From positions 1,550,001 to 1,614,000 of the forward strand of contig NZ_CP114909.1 in the NCBI RefSeq assembly GCF_027497355.1: DNA of 64,000 nt, in the 5' to 3' direction. The translations under genes were made by a program, and so were the position numbers. This document shows, one piece after another, positions 7,526-16,122 of the stretch (positions are counted from its first letter, which is position 1; each line of letters begins with the position of its first letter). This DNA is from Micromonospora sp. WMMA1947 (lineage in GTDB: Bacteria; Actinomycetota; Actinomycetes; Mycobacteriales; Micromonosporaceae). The notes under the pieces were generated by a model. The model did no database searches. It had not been told where the DNA came from and was given only the letters and a program-made list of their open reading frames with translations.

Positions 7526-9874
7526 TCAGGCGTTCACCGTCTCCGGACGCTGGTCCGGGGTGCCGGCGTCGCTGTCCGAGTCGGACATCGCCACGCCCTT
7601 GCGCTTGCTGAACACCACCGCCGCCGCGATGATCAGCGCGGCGACCACGGCGATCGTGATGCGCAGCGGGTTGTTCTTGTCGTCGCCCACGCTCCAGGCC
7701 ACCACGGCCGGGGCGATCAGCAGCGAGACCAGGTTCATCACCTTGAGCAGCGGGTTGATCGCCGGGCCGGCGGTGTCCTTGAACGGGTCGCCGACGGTGT
7801 CGCCGATGACCGTGGCGGCGTGCGCGTCGGAGCCCTTGCCGCCGTACGCGCCGTCCTCCACCAGCTTCTTGCCGTTGTCCCAGGCGCCACCGGAGTTGGC
7901 CAGGAACACCGCCATCAGCGTGCCCGCGCCGATCGCACCGGCCAGGTACGCGGCCAGCGCGCCCGGGCCGAGGCCGAAGCCGACAGCGATCGGGGCCAGG
8001 ATGGCCAGCAGGCCGGGGGTCATCAGCTCGCGCTGCGCGTCCCGGGTGCAGATGTCCACGACCTTGCCGTACTCGGGCCGCTGGGTGCGGTCCATGATGC
8101 CGGGCAGCTCGCGGAACTGGCGGCGTACCTCCATCACCACGGCCCCGGCCGAGCGGGAGACCGCGTTGATGGCCAGGCCGGAGAAGAGGAAGACCACCGC
8201 GGCGCCGATGATCAGGCCGACCAGGTTGCGCGGGTTGGACACGTTGAGCGAGTTCAGGATCTCGCTCCCGACGTCGCCCACGCCCGCATCCTCGTAGGCG
8301 GAGCGCAGCGTGTCGGTGTACGACCCGAACAGCGCCGTGGCGGCCAGCACCGCCGTGGCGATCGCGATGCCCTTGGTGATCGCCTTGGTGGTGTTGCCGA
8401 CGGCGTCCAGCTCGGTGAGCGTCCGCGCGCCGTGCTCGTCGATATCGCCGGACATCTCGGCCACGCCCTGGGCGTTGTCCGAGATCGGGCCGAACGTGTC
8501 CATCGCGACGATGACGCCGACGGTGGTCAGCAGGCCGGTGCCGGCCAGTGCGACCGCGAACAGCGACAGCGTGATCGAACTGCCACCGAGCAGGAACGCG
8601 CCGAACACGCCCGCGGCGATCAGCAGCGCCGAGTAGACAGCCGACTCCAGGCCGACGCTGATGCCGGCGAGGACGACGGTGGCCGCGCCGGTCTGCGAGC
8701 TCTTGCCGATGTCCTGCACCGGGCGCCTGTTGGTCTCGGTGAAGTAGCCGGTGAGCGCCTGGATCGCGGCGGCCAGCACGATACCGATCACGACCGCGCC
8801 GATGGCCACCAGCCGCGGGTTGCGGTCGACGTCGGTGAGCCCGCCCTCCAGCTCGGCGAACGTGGCCGGAAGGTACGCGAAGGCGGCGATCGCGACGAGC
8901 ACGGCGGCGATCAGCGCGGACAGGTAGAAGGCCCGGTTGATGGCGGTCAGGCCGTTGCGGTCGCTCGCGCGCAGCCGGGTGATGAAGACGCCGACGATCG
9001 CGACCAGCACGCCGATGGTGGAGATGATCAGCGGGAAGACCAGACCGGTCTCGCCGAACGCGGCCCGGCCGAGGATCAGCGCCGCGACGAGCGTGACCGC
9101 GTACGACTCGAACAGGTCGGCGGCCATGCCGGCGCAGTCGCCGACGTTGTCGCCCACGTTGTCGGCGATGGTGGCGGCGTTGCGCGGGTCGTCCTCCGGG
9201 ATGCCCTGCTCGACCTTGCCGACCAGGTCGGCGCCGACGTCGGCGGCCTTGGTGAAGATGCCGCCGCCGACCCGCATGAACATGGCGAGCAGCGCGGCGC
9301 CGAAGCCGAAGCCCTCCAGCACGGTCGGGGCGTCGCCCCGGAAGATCAGCACGACCAGCGCCGCACCGAACAGGCCGAGGCCGACGGTGAGGAAGCCGAC
9401 CACGCCGCCGGTGCGGAAGGCGATCTTCATGGCGCCCTCACGGCCGCCTTCTCGCTCCCGCGCGGCCGCCGCCACCCGCAGGTTGGCGCGGGTGGCCAGC
9501 CACATGCCGGCGCCGCCGATGAACGCGCTGAACAGCGCACCCACCACGAAGAACGCCGAGCGGCCGACCTTCACCAGCGTTTCGTTGCCGTCGGTGTCGT
9601 GCACCGGCAGCAGGAAGAGCAGCACGACGGCGATCACCACGAAGATCGCCAGCGTGCGGAACTGCCGCAGCAGGTACGCCGACGCGCCCTCCTGCACCGC
9701 GCCGGAGATCTCCTGCATGTTGGTGGTTCCCTTACCGGCCGCCAGGACCGCCCTGGTGAGGGCGGCCGCGAAGACGAGCGCCACCAGCGCGATGACCGCG
9801 GCGATGACGACGTACGTCACGTTGGCTCCGGTAAGGGACAGTGCGCCGCCGTCGGCGGCCAAGGTCCCGGACAT
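7526..9874 (-). CDS. hppA: Membrane-bound proton-translocating pyrophosphatase
   Basis: Couples hydrolysis of pyrophosphate to proton pumping across the plasma membrane; 782 aa with about 16 hydrophobic segments. The pyrophosphate/Mg site is plain in FTKAADVGADLVGKVE and DNVGDNVGDCAGMAADLFES, and the C-terminal half has GGAWDNGKK and GDTVGDPFKDTAGPA. The stretch VGNTTKAITKG has Lys and Thr at the two positions that separate K+-independent enzymes (K..T) from K+-dependent ones (A..A), so this should be the K+-independent H+ pump. ATG 9874 follows AGGAGG at 6-nt spacing. The gene stands alone, with a probable promoter at 10023-10051, a leader of about 140 nt and a terminator at 7483-7514. Confidence 0.97.
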   Translation of the reverse strand: MSGTLAADGGALSLTGANVTYVVIAAVIALVALVFAAALTRAVLAAGKGTTNMQEISGAVQEGASAYLLRQFRTLAIFVVIAVVLLFLLPVHDTDGNETLVKVGRSAFFVVGALFSAFIGGAGMWLATRANLRVAAAAREREGGREGAMKIAFRTGGVVGFLTVGLGLFGAALVVLIFRGDAPTVLEGFGFGAALLAMFMRVGGGIFTKAADVGADLVGKVEQGIPEDDPRNAATIADNVGDNVGDCAGMAADLFESYAVTLVAALILGRAAFGETGLVFPLIISTIGVLVAIVGVFITRLRASDRNGLTAINRAFYLSALIAAVLVAIAAFAYLPATFAELEGGLTDVDRNPRLVAIGAVVIGIVLAAAIQALTGYFTETNRRPVQDIGKSSQTGAATVVLAGISVGLESAVYSALLIAAGVFGAFLLGGSSITLSLFAVALAGTGLLTTVGVIVAMDTFGPISDNAQGVAEMSGDIDEHGARTLTELDAVGNTTKAITKGIAIATAVLAATALFGSYTDTLRSAYEDAGVGDVGSEILNSLNVSNPRNLVGLIIGAAVVFLFSGLAINAVSRSAGAVVMEVRRQFRELPGIMDRTQRPEYGKVVDICTRDAQRELMTPGLLAILAPIAVGFGLGPGALAAYLAGAIGAGTLMAVFLANSGGAWDNGKKLVEDGAYGGKGSDAHAATVIGDTVGDPFKDTAGPAINPLLKVMNLVSLLIAPAVVAWSVGDDKNNPLRITIAVVAALIIAAAVVFSKRKGVAMSDSDSDAGTPDQRPETVNA

Positions 9875-10022
9875 CTATGTCCTCCTGTACCGAACAACTC
9901 GCGCCGACCCGTGGAGACGCACGGGCCGACGCCTGAATGCGGACTCGCAAGCGCGCGCCAACTCACCCCGGCGGACCGTTCCCGCTGGCTACGGGACGGG
10001 ATCACTTGCTGACAACCCGGGT

Positions 10023-10051
10023 ACTGTAGCCCTCCGGCGTGGCGGAGGTCA
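10023..10051 (-). promoter_or_regulatory. Candidate hppA promoter with a palindromic spacer
   Basis: Read on the minus strand, TGACCT and TACAGT are 17 bp apart. The spacer carries the inverted pair CCTCCG (10031-10036) and CGGAGG (10043-10048), a possible operator. It would give an unusually long leader. The 306-bp gap 9875-10180 otherwise holds only this and the hairpin at 10116-10143; I see no gene or riboswitch fold. Confidence 0.4.
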
Positions 10052-10115
10052 CACCGAGGGGGCACCGTGTCTCGATGATCTTCGTAACTGTGCTAGATGA
10101 GGAAATCTGATATAT

Positions 10116-10143
10116 GGCGCGGCCAATACGACGAGGCCGCGCC
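10116..10143 (-). terminator. Terminator of the STAS / RsbW-like operon
   Basis: GGCGCGGCC (10116-10124) and GGCCGCGCC (10135-10143) pair perfectly. On the minus strand the stem is followed by ATATATCAGATTTCC, a rare AT-rich tract here, as expected for an intrinsic terminator after the stop at 10181. Confidence 0.65.
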
Positions 10144-10180
10144 CCCTCTGCGGGAACGCGGCCTGCGTGTGCGATTCGGG

Positions 10181-10618
10181 TCAGGCGCGGCCGGCCGGCC
10201 AGGACATCCGCACCTCGGTGCCGACGCCGTCGTCCACCGGGCGGACCTGGAGGTCCTCCACGAAACCGGCGAGCAGCGCGAAGCCCACACCGGTGGTGAG
10301 CGCGTCCTCGCTCAGCGACTCCTTGGCCAGCTCGTCCGGGCCGAGCGCGGCCAGGCCGAGGCCCGCCTCGATCGGAGCCCGGTCCACCACCCGGACCGTG
10401 TAGCCGCCGCCGTCGGACATCTCCACGTACACCGGGTCGGCCAGACCGTACTGCCGGTGCAGCGCGACCGCCCGGGTGCACGCCTCGCCGATGGCCAGGC
10501 GCACCTCGTCCAGCAGGTCCTCGCGTACGCCGGCCCGCCGGGCCACCGCGACGCCGACCAGGCGGGCGGTGCGCACGTGCACCGGGGCCGGAGAGAAGGA
10601 CAGCTTGACGGTCGCCAT
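10181..10618 (-). CDS. RsbW-like ATP-binding (HATPase) anti-sigma/regulatory protein, divergent nucleotide motifs
   Basis: A 145-aa GHKL-fold protein of the anti-sigma-factor kinase type, expected to partner the STAS protein encoded immediately upstream; the junction TGATG overlaps by one base. The fold is visible in LLDEVRLAIGEACTRAVALH, the N-box helix, and in TTGVGFALLAGFVEDL, the G2-box equivalent. The N-box Asn expected after EACT is Arg49, and the DxGxG box is DRAPIE, so ATP binding or kinase activity may be weak or lost. If so it could act as a binding partner only. Its sigma-factor target is not identifiable here. A terminator follows at 10116-10143. Confidence 0.78.
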   Translation of the reverse strand: MATVKLSFSPAPVHVRTARLVGVAVARRAGVREDLLDEVRLAIGEACTRAVALHRQYGLADPVYVEMSDGGGYTVRVVDRAPIEAGLGLAALGPDELAKESLSEDALTTGVGFALLAGFVEDLQVRPVDDGVGTEVRMSWPAGRA

Positions 10619-10968
10619 CACGCGCCGGTGGAGTCGGCGGCGATGGCCGCGTCGACCGTCGGATGCAGCGGGAAGACCTGGTCCAGGGCGGTGATCCGGA
10701 AGATCTTGAGCAGCGGCTCCTTGTCGCACACCAGCGCGAAGGAGCCACCGGCCGTGCGCAGCCGCTTGAGCGCGCCGACGAGCACACCGAGCCCGGTCGA
10801 GTCGAGGAAGTCCACCCGGCCGAGGTCGACCACCACGTGGCGGGCCCCGCCGTCGATCAACTCCAGGAGCCGTTCCCGCAGGCGGGGGGCGGTGTAGACA
10901 TCCACCTCACCACCGACCTCGAGCACCGTGTGCTCCCCCACGGCGCGGGTCGCCAGCGACAGCTCCAT
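10618..10968 (-). CDS. STAS-domain anti-sigma factor antagonist
   Basis: A 116-aa single STAS domain of the SpoIIAA/RsbV type. It binds an anti-sigma kinase and releases the sigma factor unless its conserved Ser is phosphorylated. That residue is Ser57 in [16 protein letters not shown], fully conserved. Strand and helix order ([20 protein letters not shown] ... [13 protein letters not shown]) is typical. ATG 10968 follows GGAGG at about 6 nt; the longer open frame to 11073 has no such site. It is first in a two-gene operon with the RsbW-like gene. TTAGAT upstream could be its -10. Confidence 0.88.
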   Translation of the reverse strand: MELSLATRAVGEHTVLEVGGEVDVYTAPRLRERLLELIDGGARHVVVDLGRVDFLDSTGLGVLVGALKRLRTAGGSFALVCDKEPLLKIFRITALDQVFPLHPTVDAAIAADSTGA

Positions 10969-11093
10969 CGGTCCCTCCTCGGTAAACTCTCCTGGGCATC
11001 TAACCATCCCCCCGCGCGACCCTCTCGGGTCACCGGCCACGCCCTCCCCATACCCCCACCCTGCGGTTCCCAATTCCGAACACCAGTGCGAGA

Positions 11094-13616
11094 GTGCAGG
11101 ACGTGACCGACCACAGCCCCGGCCCGCGGCGTGCTCCGGGCGAGCTGCTGCGCCGGCTGCGGCTGCGTCACCCCACCGACCCGGTCACCCACGTCGAACG
11201 CGTCCCGGCCCGCGCCGGTGAGCCGGTCGGGTGGCCCGGCTGGGCGCCGGAGGAACTGCGGGCGGCGTTCGCGCGGCGCGGCGTCGTCGCCCCGTGGCGG
11301 CACCAGGCCGAGGCCGCCGAGCTGGCGTACGCGGGCCGGCACGTGGTCGTGGCCACCGGCACGGCGTCCGGCAAGTCCCTGGCGTACCAGCTCCCGGCAC
11401 TGAGCACGCTGCTCGCCGACCCGCGCGCCACGGTGCTCTACCTGGCGCCGACCAAGGCGCTCGCCGCCGACCAGCTCCGCGCCGTCGCCGGTCTCGAACT
11501 CGACGGGGTACGCCCCGCCACCTACGACGGGGACACTCCGCGCGCCGAGCGGGAGTGGATCCGCCGGCACTCCCGGTTCGTGCTGACCAACCCGGACATG
11601 CTGCACCACGGCATCCTGCCCGGGCACGCCCACTGGTCCGGGTTCCTGCGCCGCCTCGCGTACGTGGTGGTCGACGAGTGCCACACCTACCGGGGCGTCT
11701 TCGGCTCACACGTCGCGCACGTGCTGCGGCGGTTGCGGCGGCAGTGCGCGCGCTTCGGGCGTACCCCCGGTCAGGCGCTCGCAGGCTCGCGCGGCACCCC
11801 GACCTTCCTCCTGGCATCGGCCACCTCGGGTGACCCGGCGACGGCGGCCGGGCGGCTCACCGGCCTGCCCGTCACCGCCGTCACCGAGGACACGTCGCCG
11901 CGTGGCGGCGTCACGTTCGCGCTCTGGGAGCCGCCACTGCTGCCGCCCACCGACTCCTCCGTCGACGCCGACCTCGTCCAGGTCCGGCGCTCGGCGCTGC
12001 GGGAGACCGCCGACCTGCTCGCCGACAGCGTCGTCGAGGGGGTACGCACGCTCGCGTTCGTGCGGTCCCGCCGGGGCGCCGAGGTGGTGGCCGCGAACGC
12101 CCGGCGGGCGCTCGACGAGGCGGTACCCGGGCTGGGCGACCGGGTGGCCGCCTACCGGGCCGGCTACCTGCGTGAGGAGCGCCGCGAGCTGGAACGGGCG
12201 CTGCTGCACGGCGACCTGCTCGGGCTCGCCTCCACCAACGCGCTCGAACTCGGCGTCGACCTGGTCGGGCTGGACGCGGTGCTGATCTGCGGCTGGCCCG
12301 GCACCCGCGCGTCGCTGTGGCAGCAGGCCGGGCGGGCCGGGCGCTCCGGCGACGAGGCGCTCGCCGTGCTGGTGGCCCGCGACGACCCGCTCGACACCTA
12401 CCTGGTGCACCACCCGGAGGCGCTGTTCGGGCGGCCCGTCGAGGCGACGGTGCTCGACCCGGCCAATCCGTACGTGCTCGCGCCGCAGCTCGCCTGCGCC
12501 GCCCACGAGTCCCCGCTCACCCCCGCCGACCTGGACCTGTTCGGCGAGGGCGCGAAGGAGGCGGTGGACTCGCTGGTCGAGGCGGGGGCGCTGCGGCAGC
12601 GGCCCACCGGCTGGTACTGGCGGCACCGGGAACGCCCCGAGGTCGACCTGCGCGGCGAGGGCGGCGCACCGGTGTGCGTGGTGGAGGAGTCCACCGGCCG
12701 CCTGCTCGGCACCGTCGACGGCGGGTCGGCGCACTTCCTGCTGCACACCGGGGCGGTCTACCTGCACCAGGGCGTCTCGTACGTGGTCGACTCGCTCGAC
12801 CTGGCCGACGGGTGCGCGCTCGTGCACGCCGAGGAGCCGGACTGGTCCACCCACGCCCGCGACGTGACCTCGCTGTCGGTGGTGTCCGTGCGCTCGTACG
12901 TGGACGCCGGACCGGTCGGGCTGTTCCTCGGCGAGGTGGACGTGACCAGCCAGGTGGTGTCGTACCAGCGGCGGCGCATCGCCACCGGCGAGGTGATCGA
13001 CACCCGCCCGCTGGACCTGCCGGCCCGGGAGCTGCGCACCGTGGCGGTCTGGTTCACGCTCTCCCCCGAGTCGCTTGCCGCCGCTGGTGTCGAGGCTCCG
13101 GACGTGCCGGGCGCGCTGCACGCCGCCGAGCACGCCGCCATCGGCCTGCTGCCGCTGATGGCGACGTGCGACAGGTGGGACATCGGCGGGCTGTCCACCG
13201 CCCTGCACCCGGACACCGAGGCGCCCACAGTCTTCGTCTACGACGGTTACCCCGGCGGGGCGGGTTTCGCCGAGCGGGCGTACGGCACCGCCGCCGCCTG
13301 GCTGCGCGCCACCCGGGACGCGATCGCCGAGTGCGGCTGCGAGACCGGGTGCCCGTCCTGCGTCCAGTCCCCGAAGTGCGGCAACGGCAACAACCCGCTG
13401 GCCAAGGCGGAGGCGGTGAAGGTCCTCGACGTGGTGCTGGCCAACCTCGCCACGGTCACCGCCCCGGAGGCGGGCGTCGGCCCGAAGGCGGGCGTCGGCC
13501 CGAAGGCGGGCGTCGGCCCGAAGGCGGGCGCCGGCCCGGGGGGAGGCGAGATGTTGCCCCGGCAGGGCGACCGGGTGGCCCGCCCGGCCCAGCCAGCCGG
13601 TGACCCATCCGCGTGA
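11094..13616 (+). CDS. DEAD/DEAH-box helicase with C-terminal DUF1998 zinc-type domain (helicase/secretion neighbourhood helicase)
   Basis: An 840-aa superfamily 2 helicase of the YprA/Hrq1-like group. Core motifs in order: Q-like WRHQAEAA, Walker [10 protein letters not shown] near residue 80, Walker [13 protein letters not shown] (LLASATSGD), [10 protein letters not shown], and [10 protein letters not shown]. The C-terminal DUF1998 region holds a four-Cys cluster ([19 protein letters not shown]). An unusual tail follows in which a six-residue unit (AGVGPK) repeats, encoded by an 18-bp tandem repeat. Start is GTG 11094 or GTG 11103; neither has a strong ribosome site. Position next to the Tad operon matches Rv3649 and its relatives. 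The role, probably DNA processing or repair, is not established. Confidence 0.9.
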   Translation: MQDVTDHSPGPRRAPGELLRRLRLRHPTDPVTHVERVPARAGEPVGWPGWAPEELRAAFARRGVVAPWRHQAEAAELAYAGRHVVVATGTASGKSLAYQLPALSTLLADPRATVLYLAPTKALAADQLRAVAGLELDGVRPATYDGDTPRAEREWIRRHSRFVLTNPDMLHHGILPGHAHWSGFLRRLAYVVVDECHTYRGVFGSHVAHVLRRLRRQCARFGRTPGQALAGSRGTPTFLLASATSGDPATAAGRLTGLPVTAVTEDTSPRGGVTFALWEPPLLPPTDSSVDADLVQVRRSALRETADLLADSVVEGVRTLAFVRSRRGAEVVAANARRALDEAVPGLGDRVAAYRAGYLREERRELERALLHGDLLGLASTNALELGVDLVGLDAVLICGWPGTRASLWQQAGRAGRSGDEALAVLVARDDPLDTYLVHHPEALFGRPVEATVLDPANPYVLAPQLACAAHESPLTPADLDLFGEGAKEAVDSLVEAGALRQRPTGWYWRHRERPEVDLRGEGGAPVCVVEESTGRLLGTVDGGSAHFLLHTGAVYLHQGVSYVVDSLDLADGCALVHAEEPDWSTHARDVTSLSVVSVRSYVDAGPVGLFLGEVDVTSQVVSYQRRRIATGEVIDTRPLDLPARELRTVAVWFTLSPESLAAAGVEAPDVPGALHAAEHAAIGLLPLMATCDRWDIGGLSTALHPDTEAPTVFVYDGYPGGAGFAERAYGTAAAWLRATRDAIAECGCETGCPSCVQSPKCGNGNNPLAKAEAVKVLDVVLANLATVTAPEAGVGPKAGVGPKAGVGPKAGAGPGGGEMLPRQGDRVARPAQPAGDPSA
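13470..13541 (+). repeat. 18-bp tandem repeat in the helicase 3' end
   Basis: GCGGGCGTCGGCCCGAAG occurs three times exactly (13470-13523), followed by a fourth, diverged partial copy. It stays in frame and encodes AGVGPK units, so copy number can change by slippage without breaking the frame. Confidence 0.9.
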
Positions 13617-13792
13617 CCAGGCCGGGTGGGTGGCCTGCCCGTCCGCCAGTTCGGGGAGGTTGCGGTATCGGCGGGTGTTGGACCCCGCCACTTCCCCGAG
13701 CTGGTGTCGATCAAGCTGGCTCGGGCGGCCTTCCGGAGGCCGGGGTGTCTGGTTGGTGGGACGAAGGCATGAGCGCGGGGCGGTCGGGGCAT

Positions 13793-13820
13793 TGATGTAT
13801 GGGAGCGCTTCCATGCATCA
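13793..13820. promoter_or_regulatory. CebR/LacI-type operator upstream of a small orphan gene
   Basis: The core TGGGAGCGCTTCCA (13800-13813) differs at one base from TGGGAGCGCTCCCA, the operator of CebR-type LacI-family sugar repressors in actinomycetes. The palindrome extends to 28 bp with only two mismatched pairs. It lies 50 bp upstream of the 68-aa gene. The rest of 13617-13869 shows no gene. Confidence 0.65.
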
Positions 13821-13869
13821 TTTCCGGTAGCGCAGGTGACCCGAGACCCGTCCCGCCGGAGGTGCCGCC

Positions 13870-14076
13870 GTGGCCGACACGATCGCCGAGACCGTCGAGC
13901 TGCTCTACACGATCGATCAGGAAAACCTCACCCCCGACCAGCAGATAGCGCTGGGCACCGCGATGGCCACGCTCGCCCAGGCGGAACGGCTGGAGCAGAT
14001 CAACGAGCGTCTGCGCGGCATCCATCAGGTGCTGAACACCTGGGCGATGAAGGCCACTGTCGACGGCGGTCGCTGA
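13870..14076 (+). CDS. Small hypothetical protein (68 aa)
   Basis: A short, Gln/Leu/Ala-rich, almost wholly helical protein without a signal peptide or membrane segment. It could form a small coiled coil (EQINERLRGIHQVLNTWAMKA). I do not recognise its family. The gene is supported by a perfect GGAGGT (13858-13863) six bases before GTG 13870 and by normal high-GC third-position use. A CebR-like operator at 13793-13820 sits just upstream, suggesting sugar-responsive expression, though no sugar gene is adjacent. It lies between the helicase and the LURP-like gene in the same direction; no function is proposed. Confidence 0.65.
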   Translation: MADTIAETVELLYTIDQENLTPDQQIALGTAMATLAQAERLEQINERLRGIHQVLNTWAMKATVDGGR

Positions 14077-14234
14077 CCCTTGCGTTCCGCCCGGCGTGCC
14101 GGTGCCGCGGTCGGCCGGCCCGCGCCAGGGGCGGCGCTCGACGCACCTCCGGCAGCGGCTGCTGGGTGGGTGCGACCGGGCGAGCGGTGGTCGCCCTGCT
14201 GTGCAAGACTCCGGCGACCCTCGAAGGAGATCCC

Positions 14235-14813
14235 ATGTCGCCCGACAACCTGCAGGCCCAGCACCGCTTCATCATCCGTCAGCGGCTCCGGATGATGGTC
14301 AACCAGTACGAGGTGCACTCGGTGGCACCCGACGGCTCCGAAGGCGGGCTGCTCGCGTTCGCGCAGCAGAAGCGGCTCGCCTTCAAGGAGCAGGTGACCA
14401 TCTACACCGACGACTCCAAGCAGTACCCCCTTCTCGGCTTCAAGGCCCGTCAGCGGCTCGACCTCGGCGCCACCTACGACGTGACCGATCACGCGGGTAA
14501 CCCCATCGGGCTGTTCCGCAAGGACTTCGCCCAGTCGCTGCTGCGCTCGACGTGGCACGTCGAGCAGCCCGGTCTGCCGCCTGCCACCGGGCAGGAGCGC
14601 AGCCTGCCGGTGGCGCTGCTGCGCCGGTTCGTCGACTCGCTGTCCTGGCTGCCGTACCACTTCGACTTCATGGCCGGCGGCCAGCCGGTGTTCTCGGTCG
14701 ACCGGAAGTGGGGCCTGCGGGACCGGTACTCCGTGGAGATCCAGCACCCGCAGATCGACCGCCGTCTGGTGATCGCCATGGCGGTCGGACTGGACGCGCT
14801 CCAGTCCCGCTGA
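14235..14813 (+). CDS. LURP-one-related (LOR / Tubby-like fold) family protein
   Basis: A 192-aa cytosolic protein of the LURP-one-related family, which shares the Tubby/scramblase beta-barrel around a central helix. Visible features are the repeating beta-strand pattern (RFIIRQRLRMMVNQYEVHS, LAFKEQVTIYTDDS, YDVTDHAGNPIGLFRKDF) and the late hydrophobic strand VIAMAVGLDALQ. ATG 14235 follows AAGGAGA at good spacing; longer in-frame starts lack one. In bacteria the family has no settled role; lipid or nucleotide binding has been suggested for relatives. It ends convergent with the Tad operon, and the 169 bp between them hold nothing I can name. Confidence 0.75.
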   Translation: MSPDNLQAQHRFIIRQRLRMMVNQYEVHSVAPDGSEGGLLAFAQQKRLAFKEQVTIYTDDSKQYPLLGFKARQRLDLGATYDVTDHAGNPIGLFRKDFAQSLLRSTWHVEQPGLPPATGQERSLPVALLRRFVDSLSWLPYHFDFMAGGQPVFSVDRKWGLRDRYSVEIQHPQIDRRLVIAMAVGLDALQSR

Positions 14814-14982
14814 CCTGGCCCGACGGTCCGCATCCGCCGAGCCGGGCTTGGTCCTCGGCCTCACTCGGCCCCGCTCCCGGTCCCGGCTCGGCTTCAGATC
14901 TCGGCGCGGGCTCCGGGCCTGGCCCGGCTCTCGGTTCCGGTGCGGCCCTCGGGCCCTCGGTTCAGGCGCGGCACCCCGCCCG

Positions 14983-15462
14983 TCAGGCCCGGGCGGGGCC
15001 GGCCCGGGACGTCGCGGTGGCGTCCCGGGTCAGCCCCGGCAGCGGCGCGACACGGACCCGCGCCGTGACGATCAGGTCCAGTCCGTCGGCCCGGCATCCT
15101 GTCATCCGGCCGCCGTTGGCAGTGACCAGGTCGGCGGCGCGAGCGCAGGCGGCATCGGCGCCGTCGAGCACCTGCCCGGCACCCGCCAGCGCACCGAAGT
15201 CCGCCGCGTTGCGGGCCTGATGCCGCGCGCAACGGGCTGCCCCGAGCGCGGCGCCGAACGTCCCGACCAGCACGAACACCAGCCCGATCGCGAGCAGGCA
15301 CACGGTCGCGCCGCCCCGGTCGGACTCCCGCCGTTTCCCGCGCCTGGTTGTTCCGGGCCCGCTTGCTGCGGTGCATGATCGGTCCGGCTCGATCGTGACC
15401 GGCAGTCCTTCCGCCATCAGCCGGCGCAAGGACGGGTCAGCCCGGGCACCGCCGGTGCTCAC
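14983..15462 (-). CDS. TadE-like protein of the helicase/secretion neighbourhood (Rv3654c-like)
   Basis: The last gene of the Tad operon, about 159 aa. A positively charged segment (TTRRGKRRESDRGG) precedes one membrane helix (TVCLLAIGLVFVLVGTFGAAL), then a helix with AARCARHQARNAADFGALAGAG and two Cys near the C-terminus. This is the pseudopilin-like layout seen in Rv3654c, with the G before the hydrophobic stretch as a possible prepilin cleavage point. GTG 15462 was preferred because it overlaps the upstream stop as GTGA; ATG 15417 also fits. It probably joins the Flp-like filament or its base. Confidence 0.75.
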   Translation of the reverse strand: MSTGGARADPSLRRLMAEGLPVTIEPDRSCTAASGPGTTRRGKRRESDRGGATVCLLAIGLVFVLVGTFGAALGAARCARHQARNAADFGALAGAGQVLDGADAACARAADLVTANGGRMTGCRADGLDLIVTARVRVAPLPGLTRDATATSRAGPARA

Positions 15463-15935
15463 GGCACCGGCCCCGGCGCACCGGGTTCCACGGCGGCCAC
15501 CGCCTCCCCCGACACGACCAGGCGAGGCAGCCGCGCACCGAGCGTCCGGACCGGCGCCCGGACCGTCGCCGTGACCCGATCGCCTGTCACCGTCACGGTC
15601 ACCTCGGCTCCCTCCGGGGCGTACCGGCTTCCAGCGGCAGTGCCGGTCTCGCCCCGGGCCGCGGCGAGAGCCGCCTCCCGGGCCGCGTCGACACACGAGA
15701 CCCGCACGCCCACCGCGTTCACCGCGGTCAGACCGGCGACGAGGAGCAGCATGAGCGCCGGCAGGCCGGCCGCCAGCTCGGCGGTGAACGAACCCCGCTC
15801 GCACGCGACCCACGAGCGCCACCGGCGCCACACCGTCCCGGCCCGGCGACCGACGGTGTCCTGGACGGAATCGGTCGACACGTCGAGCAAGTGGAGCCGC
15901 CGGCCACCACGGCCGGCCCGCCGGCGCCCGATCAC
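15459..15935 (-). CDS. TadE-family pseudopilin
   Basis: A 158-aa minor pilin. After a basic N-terminus, ERGSFTAELAAGLPALMLLLVAGLTAVNAVGVRV is the TadE signature: Gly before a hydrophobic helix with a Glu five residues on, the usual prepilin-peptidase site. The C-terminal half is a beta-rich periplasmic-side domain (VTVTVTGDRVTATVRAPV). No prepilin peptidase gene lies in the window. It overlaps the genes on both sides by 4 bp (GTGA), so the operon is translated as a coupled set. It corresponds to Rv3655c. Confidence 0.82.
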   Translation of the reverse strand: MIGRRRAGRGGRRLHLLDVSTDSVQDTVGRRAGTVWRRWRSWVACERGSFTAELAAGLPALMLLLVAGLTAVNAVGVRVSCVDAAREAALAAARGETGTAAGSRYAPEGAEVTVTVTGDRVTATVRAPVRTLGARLPRLVVSGEAVAAVEPGAPGPVP

Positions 15936-16099
15936 TTCAGGGCCCGGTCGATGACGGCGGTCAGCGCGGACTGCACGTTGCCGGAGGTGAGCACCTTCAG
16001 CAGGATCCCGGCGAAGGCGACCGCGGCGAGGGTGCCCACGGCGTACTCGGCGGTGTTCATGCCGGCGTCACCCCGCAGGCGGGTGAAGAGCTTACGCAT
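15932..16099 (-). CDS. Flp-type major pilin (DUF4244)
   Basis: A 55-aa small pilin. MRKLFTRLRGDAGMNTAEYAVG is a charged leader followed by G/MNTAEYA, where cleavage and the conserved Glu5 are expected. The hydrophobic helix TLAAVAFAGILLKVLTSG follows, then a short tail. It corresponds to Rv3656c and related DUF4244 proteins thought to be the filament subunit of actinobacterial Tad systems. ATG 16099 follows AAGGGA. It lies 23 nt downstream of tadC, the only non-overlapping junction in the operon, leaving room for a separate ribosome site for this abundant subunit. Confidence 0.85.
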   Translation of the reverse strand: MRKLFTRLRGDAGMNTAEYAVGTLAAVAFAGILLKVLTSGNVQSALTAVIDRALK

Positions 16100-16122
16100 G
16101 TCGTACGTCCCTTCTCGATGGT

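Noticed and set aside
3896..10012. Very long open frames on the plus strand opposite topA and hppA (3896-6934, 6222-8297, 7403-10012).
   Set aside because: They lie antisense to certain genes, have Arg/Gly/Ala/Pro-only composition, no domains and no ribosome sites; this is expected from high GC at third positions.
9875..10180. A tRNA gene or riboswitch in the long hppA leader.
   Set aside because: No cloverleaf, T-loop sequence or known aptamer pattern was seen; only a promoter-like pair and the neighbouring terminator.
11706..13814. Long minus-strand frames opposite the helicase, and similar ones opposite the M6 proteases (27219-28718, 29546-32170) and phoX-like gene (44515-46602).
   Set aside because: Shadow frames with biased composition; the sense genes have complete domain motifs.
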